64,000 nucleotides of DNA, from NCBI GenBank assembly GCA_963821025.1, contig CAWGCG010000003.1:620001-684000 (forward strand), written 5' to 3'. The translations under genes were made by a program, and so were the position numbers. Positions within the stretch are counted from its first letter, which is position 1; each line of letters starts with the position of its first letter. Below are positions 31,829 to 39,327 of this stretch, piece by piece. The notes under the pieces were generated by a model, which worked only from the letters and a program-made list of their open reading frames with translations, was not told the DNA's origin and made no database searches. Source of the DNA: WHSW01 sp963821025. GTDB taxonomy: Bacteria > Actinomycetota > Thermoleophilia > Solirubrobacterales > 70-9.

Positions 31829-32450
31829 GCCTCGGGCGCCGAGCAAGCGGCGGCTGCTCGGGATCGACCGCTCGGGCCCGCTTCCGAGCCAGACCAGGCG
31901 CGGAGCCCCCCTGCGTCCGTGGACGATCCCGAACCTGATCGGCTACCTGCGCCTGGCTCTGATCCCGGTGTTCTTGGTGCTCGCGTTCGACTCGGGAGAC
32001 GGCCGCGACCCGGCCGCGGCGGTGCTCTACCTCGTGATCACCGGCGGCGACTACCTCGACGGATTTCTCGCCAGGGTGACCGGCCAGTACTCGCGCATGG
32101 GCGCCTTGCTCGATCCGATCGTCGACCGCACCGCGGTACTCGCGGGCGCCGCCGTCTGCTGGCATTTCGAGCTGCTGCCCCGATGGGCACTGGCGATCCT
32201 CGCGGCCCGCGAGCTGCTCACCCTGGTGCTCGCGCAGATGGCTCTGCGACGCGGGGTCGACATCGAGGTCAATTGGATCGGGCGGATCGGCGTCTTCCTC
32301 GTCTTCGGGGGGATCTTCTGGAGCATGGTTTTCGACTGGTGGATCCTGCGCGCCGGCTTCGTCGTCGGAGTCGCGCTGACCGTGCTCGCCACCGTCGTCT
32401 ACGTGCGTGCGGCCCTCGGGCGCCATCCGGCCACCACGGCGCAAGCCTGA
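31815..32450 (+). CDS. CDP-alcohol phosphatidyltransferase
   Basis: A 211-residue membrane enzyme with the complete signature DYLDGFLAR...GALLDPIVD (D-x2-DG-x2-AR-x8-G-x3-D-x3-D), which binds metal and the CDP moiety. About five helices follow a basic N-terminus. PgsA (phosphatidylglycerophosphate synthase) is the most common reading, but inositol or other acceptors are possible. The GTG at 31815 has GGGAG about 8 nt upstream and overlaps the proS end by 14 bases. Confidence 0.85.
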   Translation: MPSPEPRAPSKRRLLGIDRSGPLPSQTRRGAPLRPWTIPNLIGYLRLALIPVFLVLAFDSGDGRDPAAAVLYLVITGGDYLDGFLARVTGQYSRMGALLDPIVDRTAVLAGAAVCWHFELLPRWALAILAARELLTLVLAQMALRRGVDIEVNWIGRIGVFLVFGGIFWSMVFDWWILRAGFVVGVALTVLATVVYVRAALGRHPATTAQA

Positions 32451-32468
32451 TCGCAAACGCTCAAGCTC

Positions 32469-32498
32469 AACTTGAAGTTTGCCGATCGCGCCTATAAT
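32469..32498 (+). promoter_or_regulatory. Strong -10 promoter with a palindrome over the -35, before rsiG
   Basis: TATAAT at 32493-32498 is a consensus -10. TTGAAG at 32472-32477 is a likely -35 with a 15-bp gap. The palindrome AACTTGAAGTT (32469-32479) lies over that -35, and TCAAG upstream (32461-32465) is also complementary to CTTGA. A regulator such as the MerR protein encoded downstream could act here (inference). Confidence 0.5.
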
Positions 32499-32541
32499 CG
32501 CGCCAGCCGGCTGAGGCCGGAGGTGCCGACGCGAGGTTGAG

Positions 32542-32820
32542 ATGAGTAGCGAATTCGATGACAGCATGCTCGACATCGGCTCGATGGATGACCAGGAGCT
32601 CAAGGACCTGATCAGCGAGCTCACCGATGAGGAGCGCGCGGTTTCTTACCGGCGACGGGTCCTGCACGGCAAGATCGACATCCTGCGGGCGGAGCTGGTC
32701 AACCGGCTCAAGGTCAGGCGCGAGGCCGGTGAGACCGCGATCTCGGGCAGCGACGTCGAGCAGCTGACAGACATCCTCCTGGGCAAGGTCCCGACCCTCC
32801 CGGAGGACGAGGCTTACTGA
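32542..32820 (+). CDS. rsiG: RsiG-like c-di-GMP-binding anti-sigma protein
   Basis: A 92-residue coiled-coil protein. The helix ELTDEERAVSYRRRVLHGK fits E(x3)S(x2)R(x3)Q(x3)D, the c-di-GMP motif of RsiG, with His in place of Gln (E-S-R-H-D at the exact spacing). RsiG holds the sigma factor WhiG inactive when c-di-GMP is bound. Streptomyces RsiG has two copies of the motif, whereas Rubrobacter RsiG has one and works as a dimer, as this one would. The WhiG partner is not evident here. It directly precedes the FHA gene. Confidence 0.65.
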   Translation: MSSEFDDSMLDIGSMDDQELKDLISELTDEERAVSYRRRVLHGKIDILRAELVNRLKVRREAGETAISGSDVEQLTDILLGKVPTLPEDEAY

Positions 32821-32821
32821 C

Positions 32822-33292
32822 GTGGCCCTGCATTGCCCCGAATGCGGCTTCGTCAACCCCGAGGGAGCCAACTACTGCCAGAAGTGCGGGGCCTTCCTCG
32901 GCCGCCCCGACGAGGGCGAGGAGCCGTCGACCATGACGTACAAGGTCGACGAGACCGGCGAGTACACGCCGGTCGACATCGACGAGGAGGTCGACAAGTC
33001 GGGCGCCGCGCTGGTGATCCGGTCCGGCGGCGGCCGGGCGGGAGAGAGCTTCACCGTCGAGGAGGAGCGGATGAGCATCGGACGCACACCCGACGCTGCC
33101 GTCTTCCTCGACGACGTCACGGTCTCTCGCAACCACGCGCTGCTGGTCCATCGCCAGGACGGCCATTACATCGATGACCTCGGCTCGCTCAACGGCACCT
33201 ACGTCAACCGGCGCCGGATCGAGTCGCACCGACTCGACGATGGCGACGAGATCCAGATCGGCAAGTACAAGCTCAGCTACCTGGAGAAGTGA
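32822..33292 (+). CDS. Zinc-ribbon plus FHA domain protein (GarA-like)
   Basis: A 156-residue protein. The N-terminal zinc ribbon is HCPECGF...YCQKCG. A Thr-rich acidic linker follows (STMTYKVDETGEYTP), and an FHA domain covers about 65-155 with SIGRTPDAAVFL, VSRNHALL and GSLNGTYVN. FHA domains bind phosphothreonine, and the linker Thr residues resemble the kinase target of GarA/OdhI, which control 2-oxoglutarate metabolism. The garA-ftsR gene order matches mycobacteria. The GTG start follows the rsiG stop by one base. Confidence 0.8.
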   Translation: MALHCPECGFVNPEGANYCQKCGAFLGRPDEGEEPSTMTYKVDETGEYTPVDIDEEVDKSGAALVIRSGGGRAGESFTVEEERMSIGRTPDAAVFLDDVTVSRNHALLVHRQDGHYIDDLGSLNGTYVNRRRIESHRLDDGDEIQIGKYKLSYLEK

Positions 33293-33392
33293 GAGTGGAG
33301 GTGTCGAGATCGCTGTCGTAGCCGGAAATCCGCGCAGCGCCGAGCGTGGCGCCGAGCGCGAGGAGGTTCGCGACTCACGCCCGCGCCGGGCG

Positions 33393-34070
33393 TTGACGAT
33401 CGGCGCCGTGGCGAAGATCCTCGGGCAGGAGTTCGACGACATCTCGATCTCCAAGATCCGCTACCTCGAGGATCAGAAGCTGCTCGCTCCGAGGCGGACC
33501 GCCGGCGGCTATCGCCTCTACAGCCAGGCCGACGTCGAACGCCTGCGCGCGATCCTGCGGATGCAGCGCGACGAGTTCCTGCCGCTGCGGGTGATCCGCC
33601 AGGAGCTGGCGACGGGCGACTTCACCGGCCGCCGTCCCAGCGGTGAGGGCCAGAAGCGCCGCGCCGCCTCGGTCGGCGAGCGCGTCACCTCGTTCACCCA
33701 GGAGGAGCTGCTCGACCAGGCCGGCGTCAACGAGTCGTTCCTGCGCGAGCTTCAGGACTTCGGGATCATCGCCCCGAATCGCCATGAGGGGCGGATCATC
33801 TACGACGAGACCGATCTCGAGATCGTGCGCGCCGCGGCGGAGCTGTCGAAGTTCGGCGTCGCCGGGCGTAACCTGCGCGTCTTTCGGACCTCCGCGGACC
33901 GCGAGTCGGCGCTGCTCGAGCAGCTGCTCGGGGCCCAGCTTCGCTCCCGCAGCCAGGCGCGCCGCAAGGAGGCGGTCGAGAACCTCGAGAGCCTGGCCGG
34001 GGTCTGCGGTCACCTCAAGCACCTGATGCTGGTGCGCGACCTGAGGCGCCTAAAGGCCGCTGCCGAATAG
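33393..34070 (+). CDS. ftsR: MerR-family transcriptional regulator, FtsR type
   Basis: A 225-residue regulator. The winged-helix N-terminus reads LTIGAVAKILGQEFDDISIS and KIRYLEDQKLLAPRRTAGGY, close to mycobacterial Rv1828/FtsR, which controls cell-division and related genes. A middle segment and C-terminal coiled coil follow. The TTG at 33393 aligns with the Met of homologues, and no ATG or GTG occurs in frame between the FHA stop and it. A frame with start ATG 33174 inside the FHA gene is less plausible. It lies 100 bases behind the FHA gene and probably shares its message. Confidence 0.78.
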   Translation: MTIGAVAKILGQEFDDISISKIRYLEDQKLLAPRRTAGGYRLYSQADVERLRAILRMQRDEFLPLRVIRQELATGDFTGRRPSGEGQKRRAASVGERVTSFTQEELLDQAGVNESFLRELQDFGIIAPNRHEGRIIYDETDLEIVRAAAELSKFGVAGRNLRVFRTSADRESALLEQLLGAQLRSRSQARRKEAVENLESLAGVCGHLKHLMLVRDLRRLKAAAE

Positions 34071-34082
34071 CGCCGCTCTCCG

Positions 34083-34547
34083 GTGCCTAAGGTCAGCCGC
34101 AGCCGCGAGATCCTCGCCCAGCGAGCCCGCGTCTGGACGCTCGTCTCCGACCCCCATAGCCTGCCGCGCTGGTGGCCGCGCACGACCCGGGTCGAGGACG
34201 TTCGCGACCCCGGAGGGCCCGGCGCGCGCTGGACCACGGTGCTGGGGACCGAACGCGGCAAGGGCGTGCGCGCCGACTATCGCTGCACCGGGTCGACCGA
34301 GGGGGTCCGCTACGCCTGGGAGCAGGATCTCGACGGCACCCCGTTCGAGCGCATCCTGCGAGCTTCGCGGCTCGAGATCGGGCTCGCCGGTGACGGGGAC
34401 GAGACCACGGTGACGCTGACCAGCGACGAAGCGCTGCGGGGCCTCTCACGGCTCGGCGCGGGGATGATGAGGGGAGCCTCGCGACGGCGCCTCGACGAGG
34501 CTCTCGAAGGCATCGAGCGAGCCCTGGTGGGCACCCAGCATGGCTGA
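34083..34547 (+). CDS. SRPBCC (START-like) family protein
   Basis: A 154-residue protein with a START-like fold: SREILAQRARVWTLVSDPHSLPRWWP at the N-terminus (helix 1 and the W-W motif typical of polyketide cyclase/SRPBCC members), a beta-sheet, and a long C-terminal helix. It lies between ftsR and the AGPS-like gene and overlaps the latter by 8 bases. It probably binds a hydrophobic ligand that is not identifiable. Confidence 0.7.
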   Translation: MPKVSRSREILAQRARVWTLVSDPHSLPRWWPRTTRVEDVRDPGGPGARWTTVLGTERGKGVRADYRCTGSTEGVRYAWEQDLDGTPFERILRASRLEIGLAGDGDETTVTLTSDEALRGLSRLGAGMMRGASRRRLDEALEGIERALVGTQHG

Positions 34548-36177
34548 GCGGACGGTTCTGAGCTCGACACCGGCGAAATGGTGGGGGTGGGGCGACCCGG
34601 GGAGGCGAGTCTCGCTCTCCGAGCAAGCGAGGGCGATGCTGGGTGCCGAGCTCGGCGAGACCGAGCCCAGCCAGCGGGTCTCGCTGGAGGCGGTCGCGAT
34701 GCCGGCGCCGCGGTCGTTGCCCGAGTCGATCAGGGCGAGCGTCGACTCGGCGGCGGTGCTCGTCGCTCATGAGCAGCGCCTGCGCAGGGCGACCGGCAGC
34801 AGCTACATCGACCTGGTTCGCCTCCGCGCCGGTCGGCTCGAGGCCGCCCCCGACGCGGTGGTGATGCCGGGCGAATCCCAGCAGCTCGCGGCCGTGCTCG
34901 AGGTCTGCGCCGGCGAGCGGATCGCCGTGGTGCCGTTCGGCGGCGGCACCAGCGTCGTCGGCGGGGTCGAGCCGCTCGCCGGCGAGCACGAGCGGGTGAT
35001 CGCCCTCGACCTGCGCCGGATGCGCACGGTCGAGGTCGATCCGGTGGCGATGACGGCGACCCTCGGCCCCGGCCTGCGCGGTCCCGAGGCCGAGGCCGCG
35101 CTCGCCGCCCGCGGGCTGACGATCGGGCACTTTCCGCAATCGTTCGAGTACGCGACGATTGGCGGCTTCGCCGCGACCCGGTCGGCCGGGCAGGCCTCGA
35201 GCGGCTACGGGCGCTTCGACCAGCTGGTCAGCTCGCTTGCGATCGCGACCCCGAGCGGGGAGCTGCGAACGCGGGCGACGCCGCACACCGCAGCGGGCCC
35301 GTCGCTGCGCGAGCTCGTGCTCGGCTCCGAAGGGGTATTGGGGGCGATCACCGAGGTCACGGTCCGGGTGCGCCCGGCTCCGAGCGCGCACCGCTACGAG
35401 GCCTGGGTCGTCCCCGACTTCGAGTCTGGCCGTGAGCTGGTTCGCACGCTCGCCCAACGCGGCCGGCTCCCCGATGTCGTGCGGCTCTCGGACGAGTCCG
35501 AGACCAGGGTCTCGCTCGGGCTCGCGGATACAGCCGGGGCCCGCGGGGCGATCCTGGACGCCTATCTGCGACTGCGCCGGCGCCGTGGGGGCTGCTTGAT
35601 CATCTGCGGCTGGGAGGGTGATCAGGACTCGGTCGAGCGCCGGCGAGCGCTGGCCGCGCCGCTGCTGCGCGCCGGCCAGGCGGCGGCGCTGGGGCAGGCG
35701 CCGGGACGTGCCTGGCGACACGGTCGCTTCGACGGCCCCTATCTGCGCGATGAGCTGATCGGCCTCGGCTACATGGTCGAAACGCTGGAGACCGCCCATA
35801 CCTGGTCGCAGCTCGGGGGCCTTTACCGGGCGGTCGGCGAGGCGCTCGAGCGGGCGCTAGGTGAGCAGGGAACTCCGGGGATCGTCGGCTGCCATCTCTC
35901 ACATGCCTATCCCGATGGGGGCTCGCTCTACTTCACCGTGATCTCGCGCGCCCGTCCCGGCGCCGAGATCGAGCAATGGGGCGCGGTCAAGGCGGCGGCC
36001 TGCGCGGCGATCGTCGGTGCCGGCGCGACGATCACCCATCACCACGCCGTCGGGCGCGATCACGCGCCCTACATGGCCGCCGAGGTCGGCGCGGTCGGGA
36101 TCGAGGCGCTTCGGGCGCTCAAGGCCCGCCTCGACCCGGCCGGGATCATGAACCCGGGGAAGCTCTTGCCGGGCTAG
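34540..36177 (+). CDS. FAD-linked oxidase, alkyldihydroxyacetonephosphate synthase-like
   Basis: A 545-residue flavoprotein. It starts PAKWWGWGDPGRR, the typical AGPS lead-in. The FAD motif is PFGGGTSVVGGVEPL, then TIGGFAATRSAGQASSGYG and LGSEGVLGAITEV. The C-terminal HHAVGRDHAPYMAAEVG supplies the His-His-Tyr-type active-site residues. The eukaryotic enzyme makes the ether bond of plasmalogens; bacterial homologues may do so or oxidise other substrates. GTG/TTG alternatives exist, but ATG 34540 fits and is translationally coupled. Confidence 0.82.
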   Translation: MAERTVLSSTPAKWWGWGDPGRRVSLSEQARAMLGAELGETEPSQRVSLEAVAMPAPRSLPESIRASVDSAAVLVAHEQRLRRATGSSYIDLVRLRAGRLEAAPDAVVMPGESQQLAAVLEVCAGERIAVVPFGGGTSVVGGVEPLAGEHERVIALDLRRMRTVEVDPVAMTATLGPGLRGPEAEAALAARGLTIGHFPQSFEYATIGGFAATRSAGQASSGYGRFDQLVSSLAIATPSGELRTRATPHTAAGPSLRELVLGSEGVLGAITEVTVRVRPAPSAHRYEAWVVPDFESGRELVRTLAQRGRLPDVVRLSDESETRVSLGLADTAGARGAILDAYLRLRRRRGGCLIICGWEGDQDSVERRRALAAPLLRAGQAAALGQAPGRAWRHGRFDGPYLRDELIGLGYMVETLETAHTWSQLGGLYRAVGEALERALGEQGTPGIVGCHLSHAYPDGGSLYFTVISRARPGAEIEQWGAVKAAACAAIVGAGATITHHHAVGRDHAPYMAAEVGAVGIEALRALKARLDPAGIMNPGKLLPG

Positions 36178-37158
36178 CTAGCCGGCGCCATCCTGGGCGG
36201 CGGCCGGGCCCCGCGGCACGGCGCCGCGGAGCACCGTCTCACCGGGCTTGTCGAGCACCAGGCTGGTGTCCTCGATCGCGCCCTGGACCAGCTCTCGGAT
36301 ATCGCTCACCGCAGCGATCGAGACGTCGACGAAGCGCACCCTGGCGACCACCGGGAGGACCGTCGCGGGGATCGAGAATCGATCCTCGAAGGTGCCCTGC
36401 TGGGAAGCGGTGATCGGCGAGAGCGGATAGCCCTTGCTCGGGGTGAGCATCAACCAGACCACATAGGTCTGGCCGCGGGGGGCCGGGTCGAGCCCGTCGA
36501 TCGAGATCTCGACGAAGGCCTGGTCGCCGGTGAGGCCGAACACCGCCTCGCCGCCCGCATCGCCGCCGCCTACCGGCTCGAGCGCGACCCGCTCGATCTG
36601 CTCGTCGTCGGGCGAGCCGGTGGTCGCCGTCTCGGTGCCGGCGCCGTTCGGGCTCGCCGGACTCTGCTCGCCGTCACCCCCGAACGCACCCGTGATCGCC
36701 AGCACGGCCGCGACGACCAGCACCGCGGCGCTGGCGAGGACAACGATCAGGCGCGTCTGGGACTGACTCAACCCCGACCGCCCCGGTCGCGCATCGGTCC
36801 GGGGCGCCCGCGAGCGGCGCGCCCGGCGTGGTTCGCCGGGCAGGCGCGGCAGCTCGGCGCCGGGAATCAGCTCACGCAGCCGCTCGGTCAGGGTTTCGGC
36901 GAGCGCGTGGTCGTCGGCATCCGTGCGCAGCTGGCGCGAGGCGTCGGCGCGCCCGATCGGGTCGGCCTGCCCGAGCAGATAGTCGCTGAGCTCGACGTTG
37001 CGATCGGGGTCGGCCCCGCCGAGCACGGTCAGTGCGGCTCGCGCGCGCCTCCGGACCTCGGCCTCGTCGACCTCGAGCAGTGCCGCGAGGTCGCCGTAGC
37101 TTTGGCCGCGGACGAGCAACAGCTGCAAGATCGCCTGCTGGTCTGGGGCGAGGGCCAT
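36178..37158 (-). CDS. HTH-membrane-RskA-like protein (possible anti-sigma or one-component regulator)
   Basis: A 326-residue protein. The N-terminus (about 1-50) looks like a sigma-70 region 4 HTH (QAILQLLLVRGQSYGDLAALLEV then DEAEVRRRARAAL). After a basic, Pro/Arg-rich linker one membrane helix lies at about 130-155 (LIVVLASAAVLVVAAVLAI). The C-terminal domain (about 195-315) resembles the extracytoplasmic part of RskA-type anti-sigma factors (GQTYVVWLMLTPSKGYPL). TAGGCT lies 8 nt before ATG 37158, and no sigma gene is adjacent. Function is inferred only. Confidence 0.6.
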   Translation of the reverse strand: MALAPDQQAILQLLLVRGQSYGDLAALLEVDEAEVRRRARAALTVLGGADPDRNVELSDYLLGQADPIGRADASRQLRTDADDHALAETLTERLRELIPGAELPRLPGEPRRARRSRAPRTDARPGRSGLSQSQTRLIVVLASAAVLVVAAVLAITGAFGGDGEQSPASPNGAGTETATTGSPDDEQIERVALEPVGGGDAGGEAVFGLTGDQAFVEISIDGLDPAPRGQTYVVWLMLTPSKGYPLSPITASQQGTFEDRFSIPATVLPVVARVRFVDVSIAAVSDIRELVQGAIEDTSLVLDKPGETVLRGAVPRGPAAAQDGAG

Positions 37159-37226
37159 CGCCGCGCAGCCTAGAGTGGTGGCGCGGGATCGCACGCACGG
37201 ATGGCGCCGTGGGTAGGGTGCAGGAG

Positions 37227-37628
37227 GTGAACGAGCCCACCGCTGCCGACGGACTCGCCAGCCTGATCGGGATCGAATACGGGGAGCTGGGACCCGAGCG
37301 AGCGACCGCGAGCCTCGAGGTCACCGACCGGGTGCGCCAACCCTTCGGGATCGTCCACGGCGGTGCCTATGCCGCGATCGCAGAATCGATCTGCTCGGCG
37401 GCCACGTACCGTGCGGTGGCCGAGGACGGGATGCTGGCGATGGGCCAATCGAACCAGTCGAGCTTCCTGCGGCCGATCTCGGCCGGGCACGTCCACGCCG
37501 AGGCGACCGTGCGCCACCGCGGCCGCACTACCTGGATCTGGGACTGCGATCTGCGGGACGATGAGGGCCGCGTCTGCGCGCTGGTGCGGATGACGGTCGC
37601 GGTGCGACCGGCCCCCGCGAGCGGCTGA
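37227..37628 (+). CDS. PaaI-family hotdog thioesterase
   Basis: A 133-residue hotdog-fold enzyme. PFGIVHGGAYAAIAESI is the PaaI catalytic block, in which HGG and the following Glu act on acyl-CoA thioesters. The sheet with FLRPISAGHVHAEATV follows. The start codon is uncertain: in-frame GTGs lie at 37209, 37218 and 37227. AGGGTG is about 7 nt before 37227, but the purine-rich AGGAGG actually overlaps that start. It probably hydrolyses a short- or medium-chain or aromatic acyl-CoA. Confidence 0.8.
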   Translation: MNEPTAADGLASLIGIEYGELGPERATASLEVTDRVRQPFGIVHGGAYAAIAESICSAATYRAVAEDGMLAMGQSNQSSFLRPISAGHVHAEATVRHRGRTTWIWDCDLRDDEGRVCALVRMTVAVRPAPASG

Positions 37629-37636
37629 CCGCCGGC

Positions 37637-39286
37637 TCAGCCGCCGAAGCGGTTGGTGATCGGCAGGCGGCGGTCGCGACCGAAGGCCCGAGAGGTGATC
37701 CGGATCGCGGGCGGGGACTGGCGGCGCTTGTACTCGGCCCGGTCGACGAGGGTGATCACCTCGTCGACGACCTCGGGCGGCAACCCCTCGGCGACCAGGT
37801 CCTCGCGCGAGCGATCGCGCTCGACGTAGCCCTCGAGCACGCGATCGAGCAGCTCGTAGGGGGGGAGCGAGTCCTCGTCGAGCTGGTCGGCGCGCAGCTC
37901 GGCCGACGGCGCCCGCTCGAGTACCGACCTCGGGACCGGCGCGCTCGACCCGCGCTCGTTGCGGTGGGCGACGAGCTCGAAGACCAGCTGCTTGGGTACG
38001 TCCTTGAGCACCGCCAGCCCGCCGGCCATGTCGCCGTACAGGGTGGCGTAGCCGACCGACATCTCGCTCTTGTTGCCGGTGGTCAGCACGAGCGCGCCGC
38101 GGTCGTTGGACAGCGCCATCAGCAGGTTGCCGCGGATCCGCGCCTGCACGTTCTCGGCCGCGAGCCCGGCGCCGCTCCAGTTGTCGGCGAGGATCCGGTC
38201 ATAGGCGCTCATCGCCGGCTCGATCGCCAGCTCGACCAGCTCGGCTCCGAGGTTCGAGGCGATCGTCCGGGCGTCCGCCTGGGTCGCATCGCTCGAATGG
38301 GGAGACGGCATCACCACGCAGGTGAGCCGGTCGGCTCCGAGCGCGTCGGCCGCGAGCACGGCGACCAGGGCCGAGTCGATCCCACCGGAGAGCCCGACGA
38401 GCGCCCGCTGGAAGCCGTTCTTGCCGACGTAGTCGCGCAGGCCCACGGTCAGCGCGGCGTAGACCTCGTCCAGGTCCGCGAGCATCGGCTCGATCCGCGC
38501 CGCCGCGCCGCCGGCCTCCCACAGCAAGAGATCGGGCTCGAACTGGCGGGCTCGGGCGAGCAGCTCGCCGTCGGCCCCGACGACGAAGCTGTGGCCGTCG
38601 AAGACGAGCTCATCCTGGCCGCCGACGAGATTGCAGAAGGCGATCGGGACCCCGTAGGCGCGCGCGCGCTCGGCGAACATCGCCTCGCGGTCGGCACCCT
38701 TGCCGCGCAGGTAGGGGGAGCCCGAGGCGTTGACGATCAGCTCGGCCCCGCCCTCGACCTCGAGCGATCCGGGCGGGCCCGGCTCCCACAGGTCCTCACA
38801 GATAGTCAGCCCGACCGCGTGCCCGCCCAGCTCGCAGACGAGCGGCTCGAGCCCGGGTTCGAAGTAGCGGACCTCGTCGAAGACGCCGTAGTTGGGCAGC
38901 CTGTTCTTGCGATATATGGCGGCGATCGCACCGTCCATCAGCAGCGCGAGCGAGTTGTGGACCGGGCGCACCGCCGGGCCGTCGGGGCGGCGCTCGACCG
39001 GCGTCGGCACGGGCTCTGCGAAGCCGACCAGCGCCGCGATCCCGGTCGCCCGGGGCGCCAGCCCCTCGAGCGCCTCGACGTTGGCCTCGCCGAAGTGGCG
39101 CTTCAGATAGAGGTCCTCCGCCGGATAACCGGGTAGACAGAGCTCGGGGAAGAGGACCAGATCGGCGCCGGCAGCTCCGGCGCGCTCGATCCACTGTCCG
39201 ATCAGCTCGGCGTTGGCGCCGACATCGCCAACGGTCGGGTTGATCTGCGCGAGCGCAACGCTCAATGGTGCGGCGTGTTGGTTCAT
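37637..39286 (-). CDS. nadE: Glutamine-dependent NAD+ synthetase
   Basis: A 549-residue two-domain enzyme. The N-terminal nitrilase domain has the Glu in LVLFPELCLPGYPAED, the Lys in RKNRLPNYG, and the Cys in GLTICEDLW for glutamine hydrolysis. The C-terminal synthetase domain has the ATP loop LSGGIDSAL, then TTGNKSEMSVGYATLYGDMAG. It amidates deamido-NAD+, the last step of NAD synthesis. The start at 39286 has TACTTT exactly 6 nt upstream, a leaderless pattern. The divergent promoter overlaps that of the next gene. Confidence 0.95.
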   Translation of the reverse strand: MNQHAAPLSVALAQINPTVGDVGANAELIGQWIERAGAAGADLVLFPELCLPGYPAEDLYLKRHFGEANVEALEGLAPRATGIAALVGFAEPVPTPVERRPDGPAVRPVHNSLALLMDGAIAAIYRKNRLPNYGVFDEVRYFEPGLEPLVCELGGHAVGLTICEDLWEPGPPGSLEVEGGAELIVNASGSPYLRGKGADREAMFAERARAYGVPIAFCNLVGGQDELVFDGHSFVVGADGELLARARQFEPDLLLWEAGGAAARIEPMLADLDEVYAALTVGLRDYVGKNGFQRALVGLSGGIDSALVAVLAADALGADRLTCVVMPSPHSSDATQADARTIASNLGAELVELAIEPAMSAYDRILADNWSGAGLAAENVQARIRGNLLMALSNDRGALVLTTGNKSEMSVGYATLYGDMAGGLAVLKDVPKQLVFELVAHRNERGSSAPVPRSVLERAPSAELRADQLDEDSLPPYELLDRVLEGYVERDRSREDLVAEGLPPEVVDEVITLVDRAEYKRRQSPPAIRITSRAFGRDRRLPITNRFGG

Positions 39287-39292
39287 CGGCTG

Positions 39293-39302
39293 AAAGTATG
39301 CT
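39293..39302. promoter_or_regulatory. Overlapping divergent -10 hexamers (nadE and metalloprotease genes)
   Basis: On the minus strand TACTTT (39293-39298) lies 6 nt before the nadE ATG. On the plus strand TATGCT (39297-39302) lies 25 nt before ATG 39328. The two share bases 39297-39298, so the two promoters cannot be occupied together. Confidence 0.45.
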
Positions 39303-39327
39303 GCGGAAGGGACTCCGGATCCTCTCG

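Noticed and set aside
29555..31846. A 763-codon minus-strand open frame over proS
   Set aside because: It is the antisense of proS, which has all synthetase motifs.
37964..39136. A 390-codon plus-strand open frame opposite nadE
   Set aside because: NadE motifs are complete on the minus strand; this frame has no motif.
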